Shown here piece after piece: positions 41,301 to 55,300 of a stretch of DNA of 64,000 bases. Position 1 is the first letter of the stretch, and each line of letters opens with the position of its first letter. The translations under genes and the position numbers were made by a program. The stretch comes from Heterobilharzia americana (lineage: Eukaryota > Platyhelminthes > Trematoda > Strigeidida > Schistosomatidae). Under the pieces are notes generated by a model. That model saw only the letters and a list, made by a program, of their open reading frames with translations, made no database searches and was not told the DNA's origin. The stretch is taken from positions 3,100,001 through 3,164,000 of the forward strand of contig OX104128.1 in NCBI GenBank assembly GCA_944470555.2. The letters run 5' to 3'.

Positions 41301-44300
41301 GACTTTTAACAATCCTTGATTATATTTTGTCGACCTATTTCTCTCTTTGATGTGAGGTGTGGTAATTTAGACCATTAAGTAGTAATACAGGTACCACATT
41401 AATATTGATTGATTGACTGACTGACTGAATGACCTCATGGTCTACACTTCTGAGATCGATTCTCAGTCATATAAGTTGCAGTTCCTTAACATCGGTTTCA
41501 TTTGTCATATTACACTCCCAACCAAAAACTCTACATTTCCCTATATATCTCACGCCAACAGTTAGAAACATTATGAATTGATACCTCTACTTCCCAATAT
41601 CTTGTATTGCATTTCAACATTTATCGCGTAATGGTTCCACAACATGCGGAACTACGTAATAACTATCATTAAATCATAGATATTGAAGTCAAGTCTACTT
41701 CAGTAGAAATATTTTCAATATGAAGGAGAAATTTATCAACAACAGGAATATAAGATAAGCCACTGGATATGAGAGTTTTATAATAATAATAATTAAAAGT
41801 ATTACTTTTTATGTTTTTCATAATGACCTAATCTAGCGTTTGTATAAAATTGATAACTTGCATTTTTCAGTAGTTCAGTTTTTGTTTACCGGATTGCATT
41901 ATATTCAAAATAGCCGTTGCTACATGTGGTCCCATAATTACCATCAGCGCATAATATAACTACTTATACAATTTACGAACGGAACGGAATTGAACTAAGA
42001 GACGAAACTGATATCATTTTTTCAGTTCACGTAATTTATCCCCATTTCTGATTTCATCTCTTCTAAACCTTTTATTTTTCTTTCCTGTCCTATATTACTA
42101 CTTATTACTAATAAGTAGTATTTCTCATGCTTCAATTATTCAGCGTTAGCAACTACTTACAAGAATACTATAATCTGACTTGTTCTCATCTACATTTCGA
42201 CTTATTGTATAACCATATTTTGTGTTTGAATGCATCGCTTTCTCTCACATTCCTGCTGTATGGAGTACTTGTACTCCTTGAACATTTACTTATTTTACAC
42301 TCCACTGATGTTTGTATTTCAGTTTTTGTCACGATTATCCTTAGTTGTCTAGCTACTTCATTCTAGTGTCTTAGGGATACTCCATTTTCTTTGATCTAAT
42401 TAAAGGGTTTTCACCTTCAATTCTAGTTAGAGTTATTCTTATTTTTTTGGTACTTATAACTTCTTGTCGTTTCACTGGGTTGGACTGTTCGACGTCTGTT
42501 GGCAGATGGGCTCCTATGCAAATGTCTACCTATCGCCTAAATATCCATTCCGTTGTAATTTACCTGGTGGCTAGCAGCGGATTCAGGATATTCAGGCAGT
42601 ATCGAAACATCCGTATTACACCCGATCTATCGAAAGATGTAGAGCAGTTCGACCCTGTAAAACAACAGGAAACCACAAGCGAGAATAAGGAATAATAATT
42701 CATACCGGTTGTACAAGAGGTCAGTTCCTTGACTCAGTATCCAAGTGGATAGATAATACTCTGGTATTTGAAGCGATGGGTTCAGGGTTCGAGAATGAAT
42801 GGGCCACCACGACTCACTTTTGGTGAAAGTACACCTAACGACGAGTTCCTAGTAGGACGAAATTGCATGTCATGCGTTCCACTGTTAGCCATGAGGAATG
42901 TTTAAATCTAGTAAGAGATATTTCAACGAATATGGAAAATATACTTCCATGTCACTCATCCCTTTCCATAGGATAGCAATGAAGTGATTGTTTACCATGT
43001 TATATGGCATAGCAGTGGGCTATCTTGTCCATCGCAACACCTGATCAGTGGAAAACTATACATGAAGTTGGTTAGGGTTATCTCAGTGTTATTACAATGT
43101 GATGAAACTAAACCGTCCAAAGAAAAAACTTTTAAGCAGGTGTAGAAGTTATTGACTTGTGGTTTCAGATGTTTAGCGGCTTCAACTGATACAGTTTTGC
43201 ACCAGTCTTTACCCTGATCCTGTCACTCTGTGTATGCAATCTTTCATACTTTTGCTGATGTATAGTTAATGCAAAATAAATCAGCAGTTGTTGACCTCGG
43301 ATAACATATCTAGATTATAAATGAACCAACTTACTTTGAAATGAGCCATCTGTGTTGTCAAGTTTTATTCATTATTCATAATCCCCACTTTTCTTGAGTC
43401 CAGTTACACATTTATGTCAACTTCCTATGTGATTTTATATGAATTAGTAGTTTTATGCTGCATTTCCTCAGTAGTGGCTAACAGTACAATTCAGGACGCT
43501 TATTTCATCCTATTCAGGACACACCAGCTGGGTGTAACTACACCTTAGTTGTTGATGCAATGCTTACTGAGATTTGAACCCAGCACACATCGCTTTAATC
43601 GCCGAAACGTTATCTACTAGGCCATAGAGACACAACAGCCACATTTTGTGCAATAAGTATCATTTGTTATTACTATTTAGTAATAGCCGTATAAAATGAT
43701 GTTTAAATATTTCACCTAGATTTTACATTCTCTGTCAAAGTAATACTTATCATAAAGACAAACAGTTAAAAATAAGAGAGAAGGAGAGATCAAGAAAGCA
43801 AAACTTTTCCCCATATAACACTTACTGAATCTCTGTAAACAATTAGTACAGGTTATTTCAGTAAAATACTCAGCAGTACGACATGGCTAGTGGTCGAACT
43901 CAGGACCTTTAGGTTTCACGGTGAATGCGTTAACCATTCAGCCACTGGGTTGGTTCCCAGATGGATATCGGGAAGCTCTAATGAGAAGCCGTGACCTATG
44001 GGGTCAACCAGTCGGAAATGAAGTGGATGCTAACTGAAGACCTTGGGTGATAGTCACTCTATGTCGTGAATTGACAGAAGTTGGAAATTGTAAACCACTA
44101 GAAACCAACCCAGTGGCTGAATGGTTAACGCTGTCACCATGAAACCTGAAAGTCCTGGGTTGGATCCCTAGCCGGGTCGTGGGTGAGTACTGCTGTCCAA
44201 TGCTCCCTGACTTTCAATGGTTCCCCAACTGATATCAGTCTATGATGAATACTACTTCTAAATTAAAAATCCCCATTCATCTCAAAAATACACAGATATA

Positions 44301-45541
44301 TCTTTAGAAAACACTCCACACATTACATTATGAAAATCTAAGTTTCTGATATTTAAGTTTCAGAAGAACAGTAGTAATTAAATGGCTGAATTAAAGAGAA
44401 TATTTATAAGTAAGCGACTGGTTAATGCAAGTCTATATATGGAGAGCTTTTTGAGTTCACACAGATGTTAACCAGATTGCTTTTAATTTCCAATCTATCA
44501 GGAACTCTAGAAGACTATCTGTGAACTTAATCAAGGAATTTATTGATCTGATGAACTCATCACTTATCTCATCTAACATATATGGTTAATGATTTTGTCT
44601 TGAGATGATAGAAGATAAGCTATGTGTTTGTACTAGTTATAAGCAAGGAAGCAGAATATTTCTATTACTTCTATCCACCGAGTAGGTAACTTAAAGACCG
44701 CTAGTTCGAATCCTGCTGCTAATTTTTAAGTACAGTAATTAACTGTGGGTTATGATATTTTGTAACCTCGCTTGGTTAACTAGTTCATTAGTTACAAGCG
44801 GGTCCTAAGCCCGGGTAAAGAGGGAACGTTGGGTATGGGGCTAGCAACCCCTCCCCGTAAAACGAATCCAATCGCTAAACAAACTTCAAAGCACAAAGAA
44901 AAAATGATATTCTATGTGGTTAAGAATAAACGTCCCTGGGCAATGGGTGAAAAATTCATTTTGAAGGTTTGTAGGGATTTTATTAGTTTCAAGTTGGCAT
45001 CCATCATGGATTGACATCAATTGGAGAATCGCTGAAAACCTGAAAGCATAGGACAGCTGTTTTATCTTAATATAAGAATCTTCAGCAGTCCGCATATATG
45101 ACAAAGCCAGGAAAAATGTGGACCTTTGATTCGGACTAAATGGCTTAACGGTATTGTGCTCGTTCATAAACAGTGATGGCCCTGGGTTCCATCCCTGAGA
45201 GAGGGGATCATGAGTGCGCAGTGCTGTGGAGTTTCCAATGTTCCTCTAACCAATGTCAGTTAATGATAAATACCAACTTGAAATAAGTGGATAAAGGTTG
45301 ACTAAATGAACGTAGAGCAGACGTACATCCCTTTTTTCACTAGTTACCTTGCTTTAAATGTGCTTCATAAAATCCATCTTCATAATCAAGTAAATAATTT
45401 TCGAATTTTCTTAAATTTAACATTCCAGAACATTCACGGTTCATTGTATGAAATATTTTCTTCATGAGAAGATCCTTTTTCAATTTTATATTTCTTTGGA
45501 AATGCTGGAAAAAATGCACAGGGAATCAAGTTTTTAAACAT

Positions 45542-45584
<43 letters not shown>

Positions 45585-48500
45585 GTAGGAACTAATTAGC
45601 ATGAATTCCTGTATCATAGTGCCAAGATACCGCCTACTTCATTGGACCATGTTATCTGAGGTGGAGTCAACCTAGGACATGTAACCAGTTTGTACAGTCT
45701 CTGAACTTTTGATACAATCAGATGTGAAATAAAAGTTGCCACGACCAATTACAATAGGTTAGTAATTTAAGACAAAAAAGGAATCATTTGGTTAATGAGT
45801 ACCAAGAAAAATTTCCATATTCATGCTTTCCGAAATAACTTAAGTTTATCTCCCGAATTCTGGAAGGTTGCCAATGAGTTAGATAACGTGACATCTGAAT
45901 GTAATTACAATCTTTACAGATATGAGTAGTTTCGGAATGATGTCTTTGATCGTATGCATAAATACTGTCAACTAAATGTTAGGCGAAGTATCCGTAGCCC
46001 GTACGATTTAACGACAAACGATAGCAAGTACCAATTCCTAGTTAAACGAGGTAAACAAGGAACCAAATCAATTTGTCTACAAATCCAGAAGGAGTACTTT
46101 AGATGGTGTAGTTGTTTTACATCATAATATCATCGCTAGTCTAGAAAAAGGTGCAAATTATGCCAGATCTGCTTTCTTGGATTATACTTATGCCTTTGAT
46201 TCTCCCTCTGGACCCGTTTTATTGAACAAGCTTGCATGAACTCACATTGAGTCTTCGGTTTGAAACTGGTTTCATTCTTATTTTCCTGAGAGAAGACAAT
46301 ACAGTTTATACAAAGGGGACAGCTCTACTTCGCTACTTAGTGAAGCTGGTGTGCCTCAAGGTTGTGTTATTTCCCCCTTTATTTCTGTTCCTTTCTGTAA
46401 TATGACCTAACTGCATCCACACCGATCATCTCTTCATATTGTTCTTACTTTAATAATTTCTTAAGCTAAATAAGTCACCGGTCTTCATTGAACAGCCTTA
46501 GACTCAGTCCCTAAAAATTTCAGATAGTTAGTTTGAGCTTAGGACATGAGCTAGACTTGTGTTAACTACTCCAGTTCTATGGCTGTTGCTTTATCGATGT
46601 CTGTGTTGCAGAGAAGTCATCAAGCCTCATCCATCTTGGCTTATGTTTTCTTTCTGATCTTTTTCGGTTACTTCATATCTTATTGAATTCCAGGAAAATC
46701 CTTCACTTGACCTTTGACATTCGACAACTCGAACCGTCTCGCATAACTCAGCATCTACTCTTAAGTTTCAATAATTCCTGTGTTTCACTTATACTTATTG
46801 TTTCCCTTTATTCTTTCCTGAACTCCAGAAAAATGACTACTTTGTATTGAGTAGGATTTTGAAGGATGTTTGGGTAGCATGTAGTACACACGTGCTAATA
46901 AATGCGGTCATGGTTAAGCACCTGAACTCTTATAGACAACTAGCTAAACATATTTTATCTGATGACAAGCATCCCCTGCATTTGCATCTCTCTCCATATC
47001 TGTCGCTTGGACGACAAGAAGAAAATATATTAAACTTTATGGACGCACATATATATATAAAAATTCAGTCATACCTTATTTAGCTTGTGTAGTGTGTGAA
47101 GAAAATCTTGTTAGACATAATCTTATCAATCAACTTTGTAATAGCAAATAGTTGGCATGACGGTGAAGTCATTGAGCATTTCAACTAACATGTTATTCTT
47201 TATTGTATATTACTAACAAGTACCATTATTAATAAATATTTGAAAAATGTTGTACAGAGAGTAAACTGTTGCAATATTACAAACTGAATTTGAACCGAGA
47301 CGGGATTCGGTCATCTCTGGTTCGAATCCGACCGCAGTCAAAATTTTCATTTCTCCTTCAACCATTACCCAGTATGAATACTAGACTACCAAATTACAGC
47401 TACCTTAGATAGTCAAAATGATAATCGATATGATGTTCCCCCCCCTGTCTAATTCATGTAGATTTGAATTTGGATGAGAAGTCCTAACTAAACAACCAAT
47501 CTGAGTACGATCAAGCGGTAGTAACGCATCCTGAATTCACATGATAATCGGACAAAACCCATGATAATTGAAGTAAAATACAAATCTGGTCAGAATTTGG
47601 GTACCGTAGCTCAGTTAGTGTAGCACTGAGCCGGAAACCCGATGGTTGCTAGTTCAAATTTTCATTTCAATTTCAACCAAGTGTAAATATGTTGTTATTA
47701 AGAGATAAATCGTGGCCTCAGTACCTCATTGGTGACGTCTAGGATTGCAGCACTGACGTGATATGGGTTCAAATATCATAGGGGATATGAGTCCCTTGGA
47801 GAATGCACATACATCTTGCTGACAAGTATTAACAAGTACCAAGTTTAGGTCAAGAAGAGTTTCCTATTGATTACCTTCATTCAAATAAAACAATGTTTTT
47901 CGTTAACCACTTGATATCACATAATAATACATTGATATACCTAGACAAAACAAATTCATTGAATATAAAGAATTAAAAATACACACCTTAAGTTTTCTTT
48001 CATCATGTTCTTCAGTTGTTTCAGTATACTTTCGTAAAACCATTAAACATTGTTGCAAAATATTCAGTGGAACAGTTTCCGGTATTAAAAACTCCATAAT
48101 ACTGATGAATTGATGTTGTGTTAAACCATTCGTTTCAATTATTTGATCAACTTTTATCAACTTATCTGATAAATATTGAATGAGATAATGAATAAGAAAT
48201 ATAATCATGGAAATAAAGTCAGTCAAGAAGATTAAAATGAATACAATTTAGTTATTAATGGTGTGCATATGGGCTTCTATGTGGATGCCTCGATATGGTC
48301 TGTGGAGTCCTAAATAGGACGAAATGCGCATCCTGGATTCCACTGCTAGCCACTGCCCATCATTACTAAACATAGTTAAAAGACAGGCCATATCGAGGCA
48401 TCTGCATAGGAGCCCATATGCTAACAGAGGCTGATCAATTCGGTCCTATCAACGACGGTGTAATACAAGCAATAACACTAAAACCTATACCCGTTGCACA

Positions 48501-51500
48501 AGAAGTGGCTATCGTGGCTCAGTGGTGTAGTGGATAACGCCCTAGCGTTTGAAGCGATCGCTCCCGAGTTCGAGTCCCGGTGGGATTAACACTATTCACT
48601 GGGAAGTAGGTACATCCAGCTGACGAGTCCCAAGTAGGGCGAAATGCACATCCTGGATTCCACTGCTAGCCACTGCACATCATTACTAAACATAGATTGT
48701 AACTATTAAATATTCACAAGAGTATATCTTATTTCCTAGTTGCAAATATAACCGAGTAACGATGGATTGCGTAACTGCTATCAACTAAACTTGTCGTGAT
48801 ATAGCTTACTGTTGAAGAAGAAAAAGTAACCACTACATGTGAAAAAGTGGAATTGAAGCCGAACTGTAAGTTTAACGGAAGAGCATATGATAAACGGTCA
48901 GGAGGTTATTGACCGAAAAAATTTGATAAACAAGACACGTGAATCCAACTCAATTTATAGATGCTTTAATTATCTTTTTAACACTAACGTCAAGTCATTG
49001 CTTCTGTATGGCTCAGAGAATTGGCGCGTTACAAAAGGCATCCCCAACAACCTACAGATATTCATCAACAACTCCTACCTACACTAGCTCGTTACTGAAG
49101 ATCAGATGGCCAGTAGAAGGAAGTGGAGATGGATTGTGTTGGGCATGCACTGAGAAGACCATTTGGGGATATCACTCGTTAGGCCAGTCCCTCGAGTGGA
49201 ACCCAGATGGGAAGCGACGAGTTGGGCGTCCAAGGTGAGGATGACATGGAGTAGGTGGTGCGAGGAAGAAATGAGAGCTTCTGGGCTGTCGTGGAGCCAG
49301 GTTCAAAAAACTGCAGAAAGAGAGTGGAATGGGGACTTGCTACTGTAGCCCTATGTTGCACTAGGAACCCAAGGAACAAATAATAATAACTTATCTTTTT
49401 ATTCTATATCAACGAATGTGCATACAACAATCTTTAACTGTCCGTTCAATCAATATATGAAGGATGATTAGTACAGTGGAGATGGTTTCAACTACAAGAC
49501 AAAAATTTAGTATTCAGCACTTTTGAATGCCTCTAGAAATGGTATTAATTTGTGGCAAAAATGTGTGTCTTCGAATTCATCAGTTTATTGAACATTTAGC
49601 TATTCATGCTTTAGCCATATTTTCTTTGTAATCTTTTCAATACATTGTAAAAGACGTTCCTGATGTCACGCTTATACAACCAATCATCGCTAGTAAATTT
49701 AGGCATTTTTCGTTCTTTAGATAAACAAACTTATTAGTAGTATTCAGTCGAAAACTCTTTAGATTTTAAGCTTCAAATTGTTGTTAGACATTCTTTTTCG
49801 GTCATTAACCATCCCATTTCCAATGATATGATGAATACAGTTCGGATATAGCTTCCAACCATCTCCTCATTATCCGCCTTATCCATCAGACATTATCAAC
49901 GCTATACTGTCATGCTTCTCATATTTCATTTAGTCTACAACATATTTGTTCCTATCCATGAATTACAGTATGGTTTGAACGTCTGGTTGATATTAATATG
50001 GTATTCATCATAAACTAATTATTAAAAACCTTGGTTGTATGGTGTTCTCTGAGCTGGGTTGTTTAATCGTGAAGCTTTCATCGTCTTTCTGGACAACATC
50101 ATCAGCACCAACTTCATACTGAAATTAGTGTTGATGATGTCGTCCAGAAAGACGATGAAAGCTGCATGACTAAACAACCCAGCTTAGAAGAAACAATATA
50201 ACCAAGACCATCCACCTGAGCTACATTATATTGAAAACCTGGTAGCCATGGACGGCTGAATAGTAGTATACTTGGACGAAACAGTGTTCTCAGGTTTTCA
50301 CTGGTTCTCTAATTGATATGATTACATGATGAACACCACTTTGGAGTTTTGTTTTGGTTTATGTAATTGTGTGTAGAGTATTCACATGAGACGTTCAGAC
50401 AACGTTAAAATGAAATAAATTCCCTACAAATCCCTAAGTAAAATACAAATATGTAAGAAAACTGAGACCAACATCTAATTGTATCAAGTGATCATTGAAA
50501 GTTGATGTTATAAATACAACAAACTTGGCTATAAAGAAAATAATGTGAGAAAGACAAAAGTTCATTAAATGGTTCACAAAATACAATAAAACAAATTGAG
50601 TGGAAGTGATACAGTTATAATTTCTAAATTGAATTATCCTCTAAGACAGAATTTTAGGTGGTAGACACTTCAATGCTATTCCAGACATCATTATCAGTAC
50701 ACTACTTACTTAAACAAATCAATTTAAACATTCATACCCTGAGCTACAAACATCCTTTGACATACAAATAAGATTATAATACAGTGCTAAATAATACTTC
50801 AACAGGAGAATTCACTGATTACTCTCTCATGTTTTGTTCTACAACATTCTGTTAATGGGCTATTTAAGACAGAAACGATCATTGATGAGTCTTATCAGAA
50901 AATTCTAGTTCTTAATCTGAGCAATGATATGAGTTAAAATTCTTAAGAATACCGACAAAGAGGCTAAATCAACATAGAACCTTGGACATAAGCGTATTGG
51001 TTCAAGTTACCACACTTTATAGTATCATTCATGGAACAATTGGACAGAAAAGGATTGATATCATCAATGCAAATAAAAGTGTGTAGGTGGAGAGAGAATT
51101 CGAAAATGAAGGTAAGTGAAAGTACTCAAGCTTTAGAAGACATGTGAATAAATCTACATCATGGTGACCAATTTCAATGTATTTCACCAACAGTCCTCAA
51201 CTATTGGAGCCATAGACTTCGTGGACTGTTACAACGTTTAAGTTTCACTACTGCGAGCTTTCGTCCAAACTAATTCAACTTCTAGGATTACAGTTTAAAG
51301 AAACGTTAATTAGCAGACTATTAAAAATATTGACAAAAGACTTGACGCGAAATTCGTTAGGCTGAAGATAATCCACTGAGGTTTAACAAATTAGGGAGAT
51401 AATGACGTTAGAAAGTAGCTGAAGAGATGTAGAAACAAAGTCTAGCCATATATGTTTTTCATAATAAAAAATTGAGTGAATACAGGTAAGTGTGACCAAT

Positions 51501-52306
51501 ATTGGGGCAGTATGGTAGTACGACCTAACATTCTTCAAGTGATACGAGCTTAGCAGACTATGAACAATACGAGCCTAACGCGTAAACGAATTGACTGTAA
51601 CGCAAAGAAAACGTCAGTCACCATTACAACAATTAGGCGAATCTCATCAACATGTCTGTAATCATTAATCTCTAGTATCTTAAGGATTTTCCTATGCAAC
51701 TAAGATCAAAAGTTATTGACTTCATGAATCCATAGGTTTCAGGTTTGTAGTTCTTCTTTTCAACTTACATAAACCTTCTTGAATGGTACCTATCATAATC
51801 AACCATCGACACTATTTTATTCCTAAGGTATAAAAACCTAAATGAACATATAAACAACTATTTCCATTGATAAAACTGGCTGCAAAAAACGGAAACAGTG
51901 GCATTATATTTCAATTTCATTACAATTTGATAACATATTGTCAAATATAGTATAAGTTATAATAGTACTAATTCGATTCAATTTTCGCTCGAATTCTAAA
52001 GATTAAAACAACAGTATTATATCACCCATGATATTCCTGATTGTGGTCGACTGGACTGGATCATGCAACAAACAGTGACCAGCGAGAAGAGGGGGGATAC
52101 GCTGCACCGATGAAAACAACCTAGAAGATTTCGATTTCACCAATCATCACTTGTGTCTGATGTCTTGTAGCATAAACTTGAAGACCCACAAGCGAAAACT
52201 AACAAGTTATCAGAAGAGGTGAGGCAGTGGAGGAATACGGGACTTCATGTGAATGTAGAGAAGACAGAGGTAGAGGTGATGAAGATACCCAACCAACAAC
52301 ACAGCC

Positions 52307-52338
<32 letters not shown>

Positions 52339-55300
52339 GCTCCAAACACCATCAACGGGAAAAACTTCAAGAAAGTTGTCTCTTTCACCTATCTGGGAAG
52401 CACTGTTTCAACTACAGGCGGTAGTGGCGACACAGAGGAGGATGTCAAGGTCAGGATCGGAAAAATAGCAAGACAGGCGTTCATCAACCTGAAACTAGAG
52501 TGGAGATCTACTGCACTGCACTCCACTCAGAAACAAGCGTGAACAACATCCGGATTTTCAACAACAACCTCACTCAAGTCAGTGCTTCAGTGTGATGGTT
52601 AAGAGACTTGGCGCATCACGTAAGGGATTTCCAACAAACCACAGACATTCATCAACAACTGCCACCTACACTGGCTCCTTACTGAATATCGATGAGATGG
52701 CCAGAATAATCAGAATAAGCAACGAGGAACTCACACTAGCTGGCAATGAACCAACGAAGCAATAACCTATCACGCAACAAATATGCAGTGGAAGGAAGTG
52801 GAGATGGATTGTGTTGGGCATGCACTGAGAAGGCCAACTGAGGACATCATGCGTCAGGCCAGTCCCCGGATTGGAACCCAGATGGGAAGCGACGAGTGGG
52901 TGTCGGTGCCGAGGGTGACATGGAGTGGATGATGTGAGGAAGAAATGAAAAATTGTGAGCTGTCGTAGAGCCAGGTTCAAAAGATTTCAGAGAACAGAGC
53001 GCATTGGAGATGTACTACTGAAGTCCTATGTTCCATAAGTACCCAAGGGACAAATGATAATAATAATTATACCAAGAAAAGTAAAGAAAACTAAAATCAA
53101 ACAAGAGATAAAAAAGTAATCAGTTAAGTGATGAGATACAGTAGGTTGGTGGAACTGTTTGTACTGAGGCCTATTAAGTGGTAAAGCATACCTGCGATAA
53201 ACGATTGATAGTTTAGTAACGTCAGAACGGTACTTATAACCGTTTACGATCAGTTAAAGAACCAATAAAAACCTAAAAACCCCAGATATTCGTTTCTTCC
53301 TAGTGTTGAACTCTTCAGCGTTGGATACCCATGACACCCTCCTTGAAAGAATCCAGGATCTTTAGTTTATGCTGCCAGCAGGTTATCCCTCAGCCACTTC
53401 GATGTAATTTAACGGTTCATGTTTTTTCACTTCTGTCAATTTATTGCCATCGTTGAATACTTGTCCTTAAATTCGAATTGATTGATTGTATAAGTTATGA
53501 GTTATCACCAGGACAACGGAAAACCCATCTTGAAGAGTGACTAAATGGTAACATGGTAGTCACGAAATCTGTAGGTTCTGGTTTGAACTCCTGGTTAGCT
53601 CGTGGGTGCATACTGATGAGAAGTCCGATACTAGGAAGAAACAGTTGCCGAATCCTCTCAGGTTTTCAATAATAATTCTTCAACTGGTGCCACTCAGTAA
53701 TGAAATGAATAGATCCCCATAAACTTCTGAACTGAATTTACTAACTGTTAGGTATCATTTACGAAAGGTTTCTTATGTTATTCTATATGATAAAGACTTT
53801 TGTAACAGTTAACATAAGTAGTTTGATCACTATGAAAAAAATTTCTAGATTTTCTATATGATTCCCCTTTCATACAATCTGAACTTGTGTTACTGAATGT
53901 TTAGACGAAGATTGGAAATCGATACTAATCTACTTCCCGATATCTTCTGAAGGCTAAATCATAAAACTATTCAACTTACCTTTTTGTTTACACTTAACTG
54001 AATTGATATTGAGATCATCTAATTGACGAGATCCTATCTGATTTGATTTCTTACTAATTTTTCAAAGACTTCAACAGTAGAATCATTGATTTTTTCACTG
54101 GATAAAATTTGTTCAGTTTTCCTTTGATTATTGTTTTCACTTTTCGCTGATGATTGCCATTTCATCGACTCTTTTCTTGGAGATGATTCCTTTAGTGACA
54201 ATCCTAAGTGATATTCCCTAGTAACCCCTTAAATTAAAAACAATAATTCTGATTAATCATTAAACATACTGCGGTAGAAGTTTATATAAAACTTACTGTT
54301 CAATTGTGTCATCTCAAGATTATGATTAAGCAACCTTTTCGAAGTTACTACGACTCATAACTGACTAGTAATGAGGATCAGATCAGGTGATTTACGCATC
54401 CTGGACCATTTAGTCAGCTGGTCACTTATTTCAACATTTCTCTTAAGATACACTTCACCTGCTCGATATTTACTTCTCGAATTTTGTGTTGAGGAAGGTC
54501 GTACCATCAAACAAGTCTGACTTTCAAGCTGTTAGTTAGCAATAAATTCATTATAATACTAATACTCAACTTGGAACTGTTTTTGACTTTCACTTTCCCA
54601 TCTATTCCACCGAGTCATATGCATTACTAGTCTACAATAAGCACAATGTATTATATATAGTAGTTGTTAAGTTACGCAGTTGCAAGGAGCGAGAAGATGG
54701 GCATACGTTGATTGGATCGATGAAAAGATCCCAGAAGAAGATTTAGATTTTGCCGATCATGAATAATGTCTAATGCCTTATCGCACAAACTTGAAGATCT
54801 ATACGCAAAAATCAACAAGTTGACAGAAGAGGTAGCGAAGACGGGACTTCAAGTGAATGTAGAGAAGACAGGGGTGATTAGGATATACAAACAACAACAA
54901 CAACGAGCACCAATCACCATCAATGGGAGAAACCTAAAGGAAGTAGTTTCTTTCACCTAACTAGACAGCATCATTTCAACTACATGTGGCGGCGGCAAGG
55001 ATGAGGGCGTCAAAGCCAGGATCAAGAAAGCAAGACAGGCCTTCATTAATCTGAAATAATCAGTGTGGAGATCTACCGCACTGCACTCCACGTAGCATGA
55101 AGTGTGAACGAGATCCGGATTTTCAACAACAATGCCAAGTCAGTGCTTCTATGTCATGGTTCAGAGACATGGGTCGTCACGAAAGTGGAGATGGCGTGCA
55201 CCGGATTCTACATACATTGAGAAAACAGTTTGGGGACATTACGCCTTAGGATAGGCCGTCGAGTGCAACCTGGATGAGAAACGACGAGTTGTGCGTTGGT

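Noticed and set aside
41404..41432. GATTGATTGACTGACTGACTG run as a candidate regulatory repeat
   Set aside because: It is the simple-sequence tail of a retroelement 3' end, as in the (GAT)n tail at 32825.
42127..42366. 79-codon hydrophobic plus-strand frame
   Set aside because: No splice sites in phase, no family motif, and composition like the surrounding AT-rich filler.
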